Program-made: the position numbers and the translations under genes
In this document: positions 11,551-21,903 of the stretch, piece by piece
Position numbering within the stretch: position 1 is the stretch's first letter
Layout: the number at the start of each line of letters is the position of its first letter
Source: Auriscalpium vulgare
Lineage: Eukaryota > Basidiomycota > Agaricomycetes > Russulales > Auriscalpiaceae
Assembly (NCBI GenBank): GCA_019915015.1
Contig: JAHBBC010000018.1
Location: forward strand, 868,001-932,000
Direction of reading: 5' to 3'
DNA: 64,000 bases
The notes under the pieces: generated by a model
Seen by the model: only the letters and a program-made list of their open reading frames with translations
What the model was told of the DNA's origin: nothing
The model's database searches: none

Positions 11551-12399
11551 TGATGAGATGAACCCTGGGGGAGGCCCCGGGAACGTCGATAGAAATGGAG
11601 GGAGCGAGCAGCCAACCGCTGGCCCAAGAGGTAGTGGGTCGGAGGAAGAAACCCAAGATCGCGACCGTGCCCCGAACAAACCACCCAGGACCCCGCGGGT
11701 CCTGCCCTCGTCCTGCGGCTCTCCCTCTCTCTCTCTCTCCGCTCCCGTCCGACCGTCGCACGTTGCGTCTCTTCCCACACTATTCGGTGCGACCCTCCCG
11801 TCTGTCGCCGCCGGTCCGTCCTAGTTGCGGAGTCGCCCTTGCCGTCCGACCGTCCGACCTGTGTCCCCGCGCTTGTACCGTCCGAGTCGCTATCCTGGAA
11901 TATAAACGTCAGTCATAAAACCTACCACACTGTATCACTCCAGTCTGTGGTTGAGTCGGGGCAGCGTAGCCCGTGGTATCGCAAAGGTGGCGCGACCCGG
12001 ATGTCGCTACGACTTCCTGGTTTAAGGCATCGTGTCGGGCTGGTCTGGCGGTATCGCGTCGTGCGGTGCTCTCTGTGAAGCAGGAACGAAAGGTGTAGTC
12101 TCGGGTGTAGGCCCAAGGTCCAAAAGTGTCCCTACAACAAGTCGAATCGCGTCTATATACCGCTGCTTCGTCAGCTCTTCCCACGCGTCTGCGCTCCTAC
12201 GCGTCCTACCAAGTTCCGCGCCCGACCGTTCCGACTCCCTACCTCGGCTCTCCGACTCCTCCCCAGACGCTCGCTCGCTTTGTGCTGTCCCGTGGTCGTG
12301 CCGGTGCCGCGACGCCTGTGGGGCGTCTCGGGGGTGTGTGTCTTGGTGTAGCGGTGTGATTGGTCCTTTTCGGTGCCTGTAGCGCTGCGGGTCCCATCA
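11551..12399 (-). repeat. 3' LTR of element A, 849 bp
   Basis: Same sequence as 25136-25984. Terminal TGATG/CATCA inverted repeats. Contains a CT-repeat near 11720. Small open frames in it are duplicated in the other LTR and are not considered genes. Confidence 0.93.
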
Positions 12400-12411
12400 T
12401 CCTCCCCCAAC
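12400..12411 (-). other. Polypurine tract of element A
   Basis: In element sense the sequence is GTTGGGGGAGGA directly before the 3' LTR start TGATGGG, the expected position for plus-strand DNA priming. The next 25 bp (to about 12435) contain an inverted repeat related to those at 14066, 18188, 44908 and 60002. Confidence 0.8.
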
Positions 12412-12547
12412 TGAGCTACCGACTGCCCTCAGTCGGCGAATCCCCGGATGGCTCCTCCTGATAAAGGCTCCCTCGCGCCGTCTCGATGAGTCGTCAGGTA
12501 GCGTCGCACCGCCCGCCCGACCAACCAACCCCCCCCCACACACCATC

Positions 12548-13775
12548 ATGACCTGGTCTCCCCACACGTACCGTCGCGGTACTCTCTTGCTGTACCACCT
12601 GGGTCGGGCCCCCAGCGCGGACTTCCCGCTCGCAGCAGCCGCCGAAGCGATCGAATCGCGCGAGCGTTGGGCACAGGAGGTGTTGGCTGTCATTGTACGG
12701 TTCCCCTCTTTTCCGCCCCGTTGTCGCGCTAACCGTCCGCTCCCATCGGCTGTAGGAATCCATCACCGATTCCGACCCCAGGCTGATCATCCCCCTCGCC
12801 GAGCGCATCCTCATGCCGATACTCGAGAACGCCATCCTCCTCGTACCCGAGGTCGAGGATCGCTTCCGCTCGTGGGCGGGGCGCTTTCTTCGTCCCGCCC
12901 CGCTCCCTACGACCGAGCTGCACCCGTGGACCTCCGTTGTTGATCGGGTCGACCTACTTGACGCCCCCAAGGTTCGGCTGACCGCGACGCTGGTTGAGGA
13001 GAACTTTTGGGTCGTGTTTCGCAAACGCGGGTGCTCGGTCGCGTCGTACTTGCGCGAGCTCGCCATTTTCCATGCCGCCATCCCCGACGACCGTCCCCTG
13101 GGCAACCAGACGTGGGTCGCGTACGTCCTCCGAGAGGCCTTGGAATGTTCCGCGCTCTCCATTCGCCACTCGCGTGGTGGGACCGCTTTCCTTCCCGACT
13201 ACGTCGCCCGCGAGTCGACCGCTTGGCCCATTTCGCCCCCCACGCAGTACGGTCGCAACCTCGGCGGACTGGGTGCGCGTCTTTTAGCTCGTTTCGAGGC
13301 CGTGTACCGCGAGACCGTCGAGGAGCTCGCTGGGGCTACGGAGAACGTCGCCAATCTGCAAGCCCTTTGGGCCGACGCTCCCTACCTGTTAGCCATCGTT
13401 CGCGACCCCTGCCTCTCCCTCGAGCACGCAACCCGACTCTTCCTGGAGTACGCAGTGACTGCGGCATACGTTCTGCGCCATTTCCCAGCCGCCCCGACCG
13501 AGCCCGACCTTTACACGAACAACCTCTTGGTGACCTTTGTGCGCCATCGTGTATTGTCGGGGCTCCCCGCCTTGCCCGCCGGTGATGGTGTCGGCTTGGT
13601 TGACGACGATGCCGGCGGTGTCGATTCCGACGAGCAGATGCAGGGCGATCCCGTGGACGCCGGGGGTGTCGGGGATGATGTCGCTGTGATGGAGCGTGTG
13701 GTGGTCGGCGATGTCGGCGCGATAGTGGATTACCGCAGCGATAGTGGTAGCGACATCGCGAGCAGTCGTGAGTAG
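12548..13775 (+). CDS. Element A antisense gene 1, 388 aa, unknown function
   Basis: Exons 12548-12694 and 12756-13775 (61-bp intron), 389 codons. It reads opposite to gag-pol and begins 149 bp inside the 3' LTR boundary; a GATAAAGG box lies about 75 bp upstream of the ATG. The protein is predicted mostly helical with an acidic Asp/Gly/Val tail and no signal peptide. It is related to the gene at 45036-46284 in element C: VASYLRELAIFHAAIPDDRP aligns with VESYLHEITELHGAFPTLRP, and LQALWADAPYLL with FRDIWADWPLVL, and both have one intron after about 50 codons. No known domain recognised. Retention of an open frame in two diverged elements argues that it is a functional part of the element. Confidence 0.7.
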
Positions 13776-14065
13776 TGTACCCCTTCTGTAAATGGTCCCT
13801 CCGGCCGCCATGAATCGCACAGAACTGTGGCCCCTGATGTCTCATAGCAATGATCGTCGCGTTTCGCTGCGTGGGCGACTCATAGCGTCGCGCGGTCTCC
13901 GACCGTGTTCTGATGGATCGCGGATTCGGTTGCGCGTGGTCGGCTCTGACTTTGTCTTGTCCCGCTCCCTTCTGGCTACTTGTTCCTCGTGCACCCTGCG
14001 CAGGCTGGTCACCCGTCGCCGAGAAAATCCCTATCTTTCTCCTCGTCGCTCGTGACTGGCCATCC
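13776..14065. other. Spacer between antisense genes 1 and 2
   Basis: No gene supported. Contains 3' flank of gene 1. Confidence 0.5.
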
Positions 14066-14100
14066 TCCCCCCAACTGAAATCTGCGCCTGTCCTCAGACG
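14062..14100. promoter_or_regulatory. Internal PPT-like inverted-repeat motif upstream of antisense gene 2
   Basis: Plus strand reads TCCTCCCCCCAACTGAAAT then CTGTCCTCAG, matching the motif at the 3' LTR border. A TATA-like TACATAA lies at about 14153, 45 bp before the ATG. It could act as a second polypurine tract for the element or as a promoter box for the antisense gene. Confidence 0.5.
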
Positions 14101-14197
14101 CAAATTCTCCGGCCAAACCCCGGCATATCGGGTCGCGGCGGGTTTCCGACGGCCTACATAACGAGTGCGGTCGGTGCGTGCGACCCAGCCTCCGACC

Positions 14198-15379
14198 ATG
14201 TCGTCCAGTTTCACCCTTGAGGCGCGTGCTTTCGCCCTTCTCGGGCTACTCCTCACTCCGCCCGCGATTGACCTGGAGACCGCTCCCGTCGAGACCCTGG
14301 TTCTGGCTCGGGAGGAGTGGGGTCGCAAGGTTGCTACGCTCTACGTAAGTCCTCGCGCTGTCGTTGCGATCCCCGCTCACGTCCGTGTCGCGCTTATCCA
14401 GAATGAAGTGTATAACACTGCGAAGCCATCCGTCCTTCGTCTTGTCCAGGCAATTGTCAGCCCCGTCTTCGAGACGCTGTTCACTGTGTCCCCCGAGTCG
14501 CGCGCCGCGTTTGCTGAATGGGGTGGTAACCTCGTCAGCGACCTCGCGCCTCCGACGTCCGCTCCTCTCGACCCGACATTTTCGGTTCGCCCAATCGCTG
14601 GATTCACCTTCCCGAACAATCGCGACCACTCTCGCCAGCTCTCGCGACTCTGCGAGGGCGCCCTGTGGGCCGCATTTGAGTCGGGCCGCACGTCCGTTCC
14701 CCAGTACCGTCGCAGCCTTGGTGAGCTCTGCTTGGCCGCTCATCCCACCGGTCGCGGAGCGGGCATCGACGCGACAGTCCACGCGGAGTTCATTGCCGGC
14801 ATGAATGCTTGCGCTTCGGCTCTTCAGTGCCTGAACGGCGGGGAAGAGGCCCTCCTGTCCGAGGTCCATCGCCTCTCCTACTCGACCACCGGCATATCCC
14901 TCCCCGACCTCCTGCGTACCCTCGCGCACCCTCTGTCCGATACGCTCATTACCCACACCACCGAGACCGTGGCGACCTTGGCGTCGATCTACGGCACCAT
15001 CGCGCAACTTGCGCGACCCGACGACCGCCGCGCGCGTGGTCGCTGGGGTCCGTATGCCGACGCCTTTGACTCTGCGGATGGGTTCTTGGAGGCCGCCGCT
15101 GCCGCGTATCTGCGCGACGCCTTGCAGTGGTCCACCACTATCGACAGTCTTCATGCGCGCACCGCCATTGAGAGCGCTATCCTCGCGTCGAACCTCCCCA
15201 CCGAGTTATTGGCCGACGTCCACAGCGACCCGACGATGTTCTTGGACGAGGTCGTGACGTTCCGCGCAGTCCCGATGGGTTGGCAAAACGCGCACCGTGG
15301 TCGTCGAGGCGGGGGTGCGACTCGGGGGCGCCTCACTCAGCAGGGGCGTATCCCGCGTGACGATCCTGCCACGCTGTAG
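14198..15379 (+). CDS. Element A antisense gene 2, 374-393 aa, unknown function
   Basis: Starts at the ATG 14198. A GT-AG segment at 14345-14401 (57 bp) is in frame, so the protein is 374 aa if spliced or 393 aa if not; element C has a true intron at the equivalent place, which favours splicing. The protein is helical, rich in Ala/Leu/Thr, with a basic Arg/Gly tail. Element C gene 46568-47802 has the same size, exon layout and basic end, though direct identity is low. No known domain, membrane span or catalytic motif seen. Its position between genes 1 and 3 is the same in both elements. Confidence 0.65.
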   Translation: MSSSFTLEARAFALLGLLLTPPAIDLETAPVETLVLAREEWGRKVATLYVSPRAVVAIPAHVRVALIQNEVYNTAKPSVLRLVQAIVSPVFETLFTVSPESRAAFAEWGGNLVSDLAPPTSAPLDPTFSVRPIAGFTFPNNRDHSRQLSRLCEGALWAAFESGRTSVPQYRRSLGELCLAAHPTGRGAGIDATVHAEFIAGMNACASALQCLNGGEEALLSEVHRLSYSTTGISLPDLLRTLAHPLSDTLITHTTETVATLASIYGTIAQLARPDDRRARGRWGPYADAFDSADGFLEAAAAAYLRDALQWSTTIDSLHARTAIESAILASNLPTELLADVHSDPTMFLDEVVTFRAVPMGWQNAHRGRRGGGATRGRLTQQGRIPRDDPATL

Positions 15380-15870
15380 CGTCGTCGCACTGTCGGAGCG
15401 TCGGGAGATAAAGGGAAAGAAAGAGCCCGCGTTAGTGTAGTGCCTTGTGCCCGCATGTACGTCGTTGAATGCCTCCCAATACGAGTATTGAACTTGCGAC
15501 GCGTTACCCGCTTGTGCGACGCCAGTGTACCGTGGTCGCGCCCCGTGGGAGGGGCGGGCGCCAACGACTTGTGCGATTTCGCTCGCGCCAGCAACACGTG
15601 CCCGCCACGCGGCGTCGGAGCCGCGCGTGGCGTCCCGCACCGGTCCGGGGCATGTCGCGGGATCAAATCAACGATCGCTGATCAGATCGCGGATCGACCC
15701 GGCGTCGTGGGCGCTCGGAGGCAAAACCAGCGCTCTGGCCGGGCCACGCGGCCGGTCGCTCCCACGCACGCACCATTGTTCGTGCGCCTGCGGCGAAGTC
15801 GCCGTCGCCCTTCTTCCCTCTTCCCCTCACCTCGCTCGCTCGCCTTCCCGCTCCCCCGATTCCTCACCCC
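15380..15870. other. Spacer and pyrimidine-rich leader of antisense gene 3
   Basis: No gene supported. The last 80 bp are strongly C/T-rich on the plus strand, like the leader of the related gene at 57896. Confidence 0.5.
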
Positions 15871-17965
15871 ATGGACGCTGCCACCGTCGCCGACGCCACC
15901 GCTACCCGCGCCATGCTGGATCTCCAGCTGGGCTTACTCGGGCCCATGGCGCGTGACGCCACCTCCGAGGCCCAACTCGCGCTGCTGCGCCCGCAAGCGC
16001 GCCAGCTCCTGGTACGTCTGCTCTTCCTGATCTCGCCTTCCTTTCTGACTTGCGATTTCCTAGCGTGCCTACTACGACGCCCGTGGTCGTGGGGTGACGT
16101 TCTCCCCCGAGGCGCGCGCGCGGTACGACGCGCTTGAAGAAGCCGTGCGACCCCCGCCCCTGTTCCTCGACGAGGCGAACGAAGACGACGAGGCTGCGGA
16201 GGCCCCTGAAGCGCCCCAGGCGACCGTGCCGCGGTCCGCTCCGACCGTTGCCACGCCGTCGCCCCTCGTCGGCGCTGGGACGCGTGAGGGCACCGTCGCC
16301 GTGGCCGGCCCTTCCGTTACCCGGCTCCGCCCCAAGGTGCGTGTATCGGCGGTCCTTGTCGTCACCCGCTAACCTTGCCCCTTTCTTTCTGCCCGCTCTT
16401 TACGCAGGCTCGTCGCGTGCTCGCGAACCGCGCGGAGGTGGTGTTGCCGCTCCCGGGGCCGGTCCCGCCGCCGCCTTCTGCCCGCGGGGAGCGCCTCGCC
16501 GCGCGTACCGCCACTGCGGCCGTCCAGCCTCCGTCCCAAGCCGCCGGGAAGCGCCGCGCCTCGCACTCCCCCACACCCCTCTCGTCTCCCCACGCGACCG
16601 AGTCGCCTCAACCCCGGCGCGGTCGCACCGCCAAAAAGGGTCGGCCCGCCCCTCGCCGCCGTCGCAGCCGTTCGTCGACGTCGCCGGGTAGTGGTCTCGA
16701 CGACTCGCTGTCGGAGGCGGTAGACACTGACGGCGACCCCTTGTTCCACCGGTCGGATCGCCGCCCGACGCACACCGAGCGGTACGCTGGTGAGCGCATC
16801 AAGGTGAGCTACCCCCTCCCCATCTCCCCTGCTGTTGCTGACCGTCCACCCTTCCAGACTTCTACCCGCTGCGGCCGCTGCCAGGCTGGTTTCGTGCGCG
16901 GGCCGGTGCGTTGTGAGTTCAAGCCTCACCGCCCCACCAAGTGCATCCGCTGTCGCGCCCAGCGCAAGGGCTGCGGCGGCGCTGTACTCGTGGACGGTTC
17001 GCGCCCTCGCGCCCCTTCCCCCCACCGTTCCCGTGGTCGGTCGGTCCGCTCCCGCGCTCCTTCTCGTGCCCCCCGGCCGCGTTCTGCCTCCCGTCGCGGC
17101 GCTGCGGCGCCTGTGGCGGCGCCCTTCTTCGCCAAGTTCCTTGCGGACTTACTGGCGGCCGCCGACTCTGCAGGTACGTTGCTGCGCCCCTCTTACCCTT
17201 CTCCTAACACTCACCTGTTCTTCCCTCCCTTCAGATTCCCCACGTCGGGCTCGCGACCTCCTCGCGTCCGTGCTGGCGTCGGTGGACGAGGACGCGCGGC
17301 GTTTCGAGGACCTCCCTCCTGCCGACAACTTCTCCGACCATGCCGACTCCATCGCGCTCGTCCGGGCGGAGCTGGCTGCTAGCGCGACGACGCTCAACCT
17401 GTGGCCCTACCGTCACGACCGGCTCCTCGTGCGCCTTGCCCAGCTCGAGCACCAGTTCGGCTCGCGCGTGTCCGCCGACGCTGTGGCTTCCGAGGCCTCC
17501 CGCTCTCCCTCCCTCCGTAGTTCGCCGGTCGCTGGGCCCAGTGGTCACCGGCGCTCTGACTCGCCCACCCTCGCCACCATTCCGCCCAGCTCCGTCGCCG
17601 CCTCTACTCCCGCCGCCCCGATCGTTAGCGATGAGGAGGAGGATGAGCTGGCGCCTGCTCGCGCCCCCTCCGTAGAGTCGCGCGCGTCCCCGGCTCCCGT
17701 GCATCCCGTGCTGCGCACGTATGGTCGCCGGCGCGCTGCTCGTACGCCCGCCGTGTCGGATGGCGCGGAGAGCGCGGAGGACCTTCCCTCGGCCGGCGGT
17801 ATCCCCCTTGCCGCGCCTGCCGATCCAGCGGGTGTCGACGACGAGACGGACGACGACGAAGAGGAGAGCGAGGAAGGCGTGGTCGGAGTCGAGGAGAGCA
17901 GCGAGGAGGACGGTTCCGACGTTGGCGACGCCGTTGAGACCGTGTATATGGACGTCGCTGAGTAG
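15871..17965 (+). CDS. Element A antisense gene 3, zinc-cluster protein, 618 aa
   Basis: Five exons: 15871-16011, 16064-16336, 16408-16803, 16858-17173 and 17235-17965, totalling 619 codons. After a helical N-terminus and a Pro/Arg/Ser-rich region with bipartite basic stretches (about residues 190-235) there is a cysteine cluster, CX2CX10CX8CX2CX6C, at about residues 275-310, then Arg/Ser-rich sequence, a helical segment with heptad-like spacing (DRLLVRLAQLEHQFG) and a long acidic tail. The element C gene at 57896 has CX2CX8CX9CX2CX6C in the same place. The spacing resembles a loosened fungal Zn2Cys6 cluster, so DNA binding in the nucleus is a reasonable inference. It could regulate the element or help select targets; neither is shown. 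Confidence 0.7.
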
Positions 17966-18235
17966 GTCGACCCTTTCTCGCATTTTTCTCTGTTTCTTGT
18001 ATTCTCTTGTTTTTGCGTTACTTTTCTTGTTGTTTTTCGTGCTGTCGTCTCTACGCATGCTTGCCCAAATAGAATTTTAGTGTCCCCCCCCACCACAAGA
18101 GGAGAAAAGAAATAAGTTGAACCAATAGTCTCAGTGTACTGTCCGTGGTGTATCTCCTTAACGTAATACCTAGTCCAGTCGTATCGCGTCCTCCCCCGAC
18201 TGAAACTGCTGACCTCAGCAGTCGCGCACGGCCGG
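17966..18235. other. Convergent 3' ends; internal PPT-like motif
   Basis: Lies between the tail of antisense gene 3 and the tail of pol. The motif CCTCCCCCGACTGAAACTG with a following CTCAGCAG arm starts at 18192; in element sense it is a G-rich purine tract. The T-rich tract at 17990-18045 may be part of an antisense 3' UTR. Confidence 0.5.
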
Positions 18236-21200
18236 TCAGGCGACACTACCGTCTTCCGCGCTGTTACTCGCTGTGTCCGACGCGTCGCTGTCTATGCTGC
18301 GTGATTCCTGTGCTTGGGCGTCGGAGCCAGGCTGCCCGAGAAGCTCGTTTAGTCGTCGGGCGGGTATGTCGATGAACTCCGGTAGCGGAGGAAGCGTGAT
18401 GTGTGGTCGCGCGAAGTACGGAATGACGCGAAACTCCGCAGTGGGCCTGTCGAAGACCGCCCCGTGCATATCACACAGGACGTACGGTCCACCGCGTCGC
18501 CGCCCAATTACGATGAACGGACCGTCGTAGCGAGGCAGCATCTTGCGGTCGAGTGATTTCTCGAACTGCGTGAAACGTACCAGGACAAGGTCGCCTCGTT
18601 GGAAGCCGTAGTTCTTGATCGACGCTTCGTGGTCGCGCTCGAAAATCAGCGCATCATGCCGCCGCTTGTCAAACACTTTCGAGTGGAGCGTACGGAGCTG
18701 GGTGCGGCGCTTCTGAAGTGCGACAGCCCGTCGCGCGATTAAATCCGTCGTCGACAGTATTGAGTCAGGCGGTGGTAGGAGATACGTCGCCTCTACGATA
18801 TCGAGGGGCATCAATGCCTGCGTGCCAGTCGCCGCGAAGTAGGGGGAGCAGCCCATACGCCTGCGCGTTGTGATCCTGTCCGCCCAGAATACCGAGTGTG
18901 CGACCGTGGCCCACTTGCTCGCGTCACCGTCGGCGGCCTTGTACAGGGCCTGTCGGACGTCGAAATGCGATCGCTCTACGATTCCGTTGGATCGCGAGTT
19001 ATAGCCTGAGATGCGGATGTGCTGCACGCCGTAATCTTCCTCGAGGTGCTTCATCGCTGCTAGGTACGGCGTCCCGTTATCCGTTACGATTTCCCGGAGC
19101 GCTCCCCAGCGACAGAGTACGTCCTCGAATATCCATCGCGCGAGCGACTTGGCATTTTCCTGACGCAGCATGCGCCACTCTGGGAAATGCGAGACCGAGC
19201 ACCTGCCTTGTACGATGTATTTGAAACCTCGCGAAGCCGGCATGTGCATGGTATCAGCGTACATCTTGGCGAACAGCGGCGCCGGGGTCGCGACCGTTGG
19301 GGGAATGAGCACGTGCTTCACCTGTCGCACTTGACAAATGTGGCACGATCGGACAAACCACGCGACGTCGCGGTCCATGTAGGGCCACCAGAAGCGTTCG
19401 AGGAGAAACATCTTGGTCGGGTACGCGCCGCGATGGCCGACGTCGTCGTGGCACGCTTTTAAAGCCCCTATGCGGCGTTCCGGTGCTAAAACGAGCTGGT
19501 GGCGCCCCTGCGGCTCCTTGCGAAAGAGGCTCGTGCCATCGAGGAAGAACTCAGTGCAGTACCTTAGGAACGTCGCATACTCTTGGTCGGCGAGGCCCTC
19601 CGGTCGTTGGAGCGTGTTGTGCCATTCCCGCACTCGAACGAGTCGCTCGTCGGCCTGCTGCGCCTTGATGTCGCGGTCAACGGCGTCGTACGACAACTCT
19701 GTCGGAGCTGCCTGGGTGACGAACGTTGCGATCGCGGCCCTTGGTTGGTCGCGCGGATCCCCCGACCGTGGCCTTGTACTGCGCGGTACGTATGCGTTCA
19801 CGAGGTGAATGAAGCCATACATTGCGTCGACCCAATCCTCGAACCCGTCGTGCTCATTCTCTGCCACGTCGCCCGGTTGGCGCCTTCGTCGCGACATCCC
19901 GTCAGGCCCATGAAACAGGCCGGGCACGTGAACTAGGACGAAATGGAACATTAAAATGGCAATAATCCACCGATTCATGCTGGCTGAGGGTTCAATATCG
20001 GGGTTGTCGAGCATGCCCTTAATGTAGCGTGCGTCGACTTCCACGACCATGTTCCGCACTCCGATGAGATATATCTTCAGCGCGCGGAGCGCCCGAAACA
20101 GGCCGTATAATTCTAACTTTGGTTGCGAAAAACGCGCCTCGCGATCGTTCAACGCGATGGACCCAAACCGTGCGTACCGACGCTTCTTGCGACTCTTCGG
20201 ATCGTCGGCGTCAGCCTGGCACAGCAAGAACCCGACCGCAATAGGAGACGTATCGACCGCGAGGATAACCGGTTCGCCCGACTGATAGTCGATCGGTTTC
20301 AGGGCTGGCGACTCCAGCAACGCGCTTTTGAGATCTTCCATAGCTGCTAATTGTTCCGCTCCGAATTCGAATGGCACATCTTTCCTCGTAAGGTGCGTGA
20401 GCGCATGCGCGCGATGTGCGAAATGGTGGATGAAGATCCTCAGCACCCCGACCGTCCCGAGGAACGCCCGCACATCGGACAGGTCTTGACATGGCCCCCA
20501 ATTCACAATCTTAGCCACCCGTTGTTCGTCGGGGATCCGCCCGTCCCTCGTGCAGCGGTGTCCGACCACGACAATTTCGGGCGCGCACAAAATAGTCTTC
20601 CAACCCGAAAACGTCCCGCCCGAATAACCCATGCGCTGTACGACGCGGTTGAGATTCTGAAAGTGTTCCCAGACAAATCGGCGGATGCCCTCGTTGTCAG
20701 CGATTGTCTCGTACTTCCCCTGGTCGTCCTTGTATTCGCTCGCGGGGCCCTTGACCGGTACGTCATCAATAAACGGTATCGTGACGTGGGGAATTTCCGG
20801 CCTCAGGATATGTGTGACGTCGTCGTGGAAGATAGGCACTGAATTCGTCCAGCCCATCGGTAGTGTTACCAACCGCAGCGCGCCGTAAGGGGTCTGGAAC
20901 GTAGTGAGGTCGCGCGACGCTGGGTCCAATGCTCGCTCGTCGTATCCGACGTACAGATCCAGCATCGCGCCGCAAGCCCGACCCGCGAATTGCTCGGCCA
21001 GTTGGTCGGTAAACGGGGGCACACCGGAATGAGCTATCGTGACGGCGTTTAACGGCTCCAGGCTGTGCACTATGCGCAGGCTCGTTCCATCCTTTTTGAC
21101 CACGCAGAACCACCGCGACCTATACGACGAATTGGATGGTTCGTAGACGTTCGCGGCCAACTTCCGACTGATTTGTTCCATGACTTGGTCGTAGATTCCC

Positions 21201-21895
21201 GGCGGGATCGGTATGTTGCGTTGTACCCATGGCGTGTGCGGTACGACGGGTATCGTGACCGGCGGAAAGAAATCTTCGCGGAAGTGGCCTCGCTCGCTGT
21301 CGTCCCACGCGAACGCACCGTTGTGCTCGCACATAAAATGGTGCATCAGCTTGCGTTCCTCCTTCCACAAGAAGTCCCCCTCGTGAACTACGTCGAATTG
21401 GTCGCGGCGCTCCTCGGTGTAACGCCCCGTCGGCCGGAAGTCAGGGGGCTTCGTTGGTAACTTGGGTAGTGTCGCTAGCGGGTCGCCTCGTATGTCGCGT
21501 ATGATTCTGAACTGCCCAGGCAAGTCGGCTAGTACTGGCTTCACTTTTAGGTGGGCTGGCTTATACTTTTTCTTGGTCGCTGCGAAAACTGCGCGTGCCC
21601 GCGCGCTGCTTGGCAGCGACTTACAGTCGCGAAATTCCTGTTCGCCTGCGAACGATGGCACCCCGGCTGGGGCGAGAAAGAAAACGGGCGCCGATGGAAC
21701 GTCTAAAGTCGCGTCGGTCGGCCGATCAAATATTGGAGGGGTAGATTCTGGGAGATCGCAAAATGATAAATAGGTTGCTCGTAACTCTTCCGGCGAACTA
21801 GAGGAGTCGAAGGGGACCACGGCTTCCACGGAAATAGGATCGGCGGCGTCGCCCGTGAACTCGAGGACGAGCGCCACTTCCGCCTGGTCGTCCAA
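18236..21895 (-). CDS. Element A Pol: reverse transcriptase, RNase H, integrase, about 1219 aa
   Basis: Single long frame. RT core lies at about residues 225-420, with the catalytic box FIDD near 375 (in place of YXDD). RNase H follows at about 545-675 (AVDTS ... ELYG ... GPDGMSRR). Integrase has an HHCC zinc finger near 815-860 (HDDVGH ... CHIC) and catalytic residues in ADT (about 880), TDNG (937) and VERSH (973), then a GPY/F module near 1127. It works in the cytoplasmic particle (cDNA synthesis) and nucleus (integration). No ATG lies near the 5' end; the frame is -1 relative to gag and overlaps its stop at a T-run, so expression as a Gag-Pol frameshift product is likely. Confidence 0.95.
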   Translation of the reverse strand: MDDQAEVALVLEFTGDAADPISVEAVVPFDSSSSPEELRATYLSFCDLPESTPPIFDRPTDATLDVPSAPVFFLAPAGVPSFAGEQEFRDCKSLPSSARARAVFAATKKKYKPAHLKVKPVLADLPGQFRIIRDIRGDPLATLPKLPTKPPDFRPTGRYTEERRDQFDVVHEGDFLWKEERKLMHHFMCEHNGAFAWDDSERGHFREDFFPPVTIPVVPHTPWVQRNIPIPPGIYDQVMEQISRKLAANVYEPSNSSYRSRWFCVVKKDGTSLRIVHSLEPLNAVTIAHSGVPPFTDQLAEQFAGRACGAMLDLYVGYDERALDPASRDLTTFQTPYGALRLVTLPMGWTNSVPIFHDDVTHILRPEIPHVTIPFIDDVPVKGPASEYKDDQGKYETIADNEGIRRFVWEHFQNLNRVVQRMGYSGGTFSGWKTILCAPEIVVVGHRCTRDGRIPDEQRVAKIVNWGPCQDLSDVRAFLGTVGVLRIFIHHFAHRAHALTHLTRKDVPFEFGAEQLAAMEDLKSALLESPALKPIDYQSGEPVILAVDTSPIAVGFLLCQADADDPKSRKKRRYARFGSIALNDREARFSQPKLELYGLFRALRALKIYLIGVRNMVVEVDARYIKGMLDNPDIEPSASMNRWIIAILMFHFVLVHVPGLFHGPDGMSRRRRQPGDVAENEHDGFEDWVDAMYGFIHLVNAYVPRSTRPRSGDPRDQPRAAIATFVTQAAPTELSYDAVDRDIKAQQADERLVRVREWHNTLQRPEGLADQEYATFLRYCTEFFLDGTSLFRKEPQGRHQLVLAPERRIGALKACHDDVGHRGAYPTKMFLLERFWWPYMDRDVAWFVRSCHICQVRQVKHVLIPPTVATPAPLFAKMYADTMHMPASRGFKYIVQGRCSVSHFPEWRMLRQENAKSLARWIFEDVLCRWGALREIVTDNGTPYLAAMKHLEEDYGVQHIRISGYNSRSNGIVERSHFDVRQALYKAADGDASKWATVAHSVFWADRITTRRRMGCSPYFAATGTQALMPLDIVEATYLLPPPDSILSTTDLIARRAVALQKRRTQLRTLHSKVFDKRRHDALIFERDHEASIKNYGFQRGDLVLVRFTQFEKSLDRKMLPRYDGPFIVIGRRRGGPYVLCDMHGAVFDRPTAEFRVIPYFARPHITLPPLPEFIDIPARRLNELLGQPGSDAQAQESRSIDSDASDTASNSAEDGSVA

Positions 21896-21903
21896 CGACG
21901 CCT

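Noticed and set aside
11595..12382. Open frames of about 90-160 aa inside the element A LTRs
   Set aside because: Present in both LTR copies, overlapping on both strands, and without homology or splice support; treated as LTR sequence.
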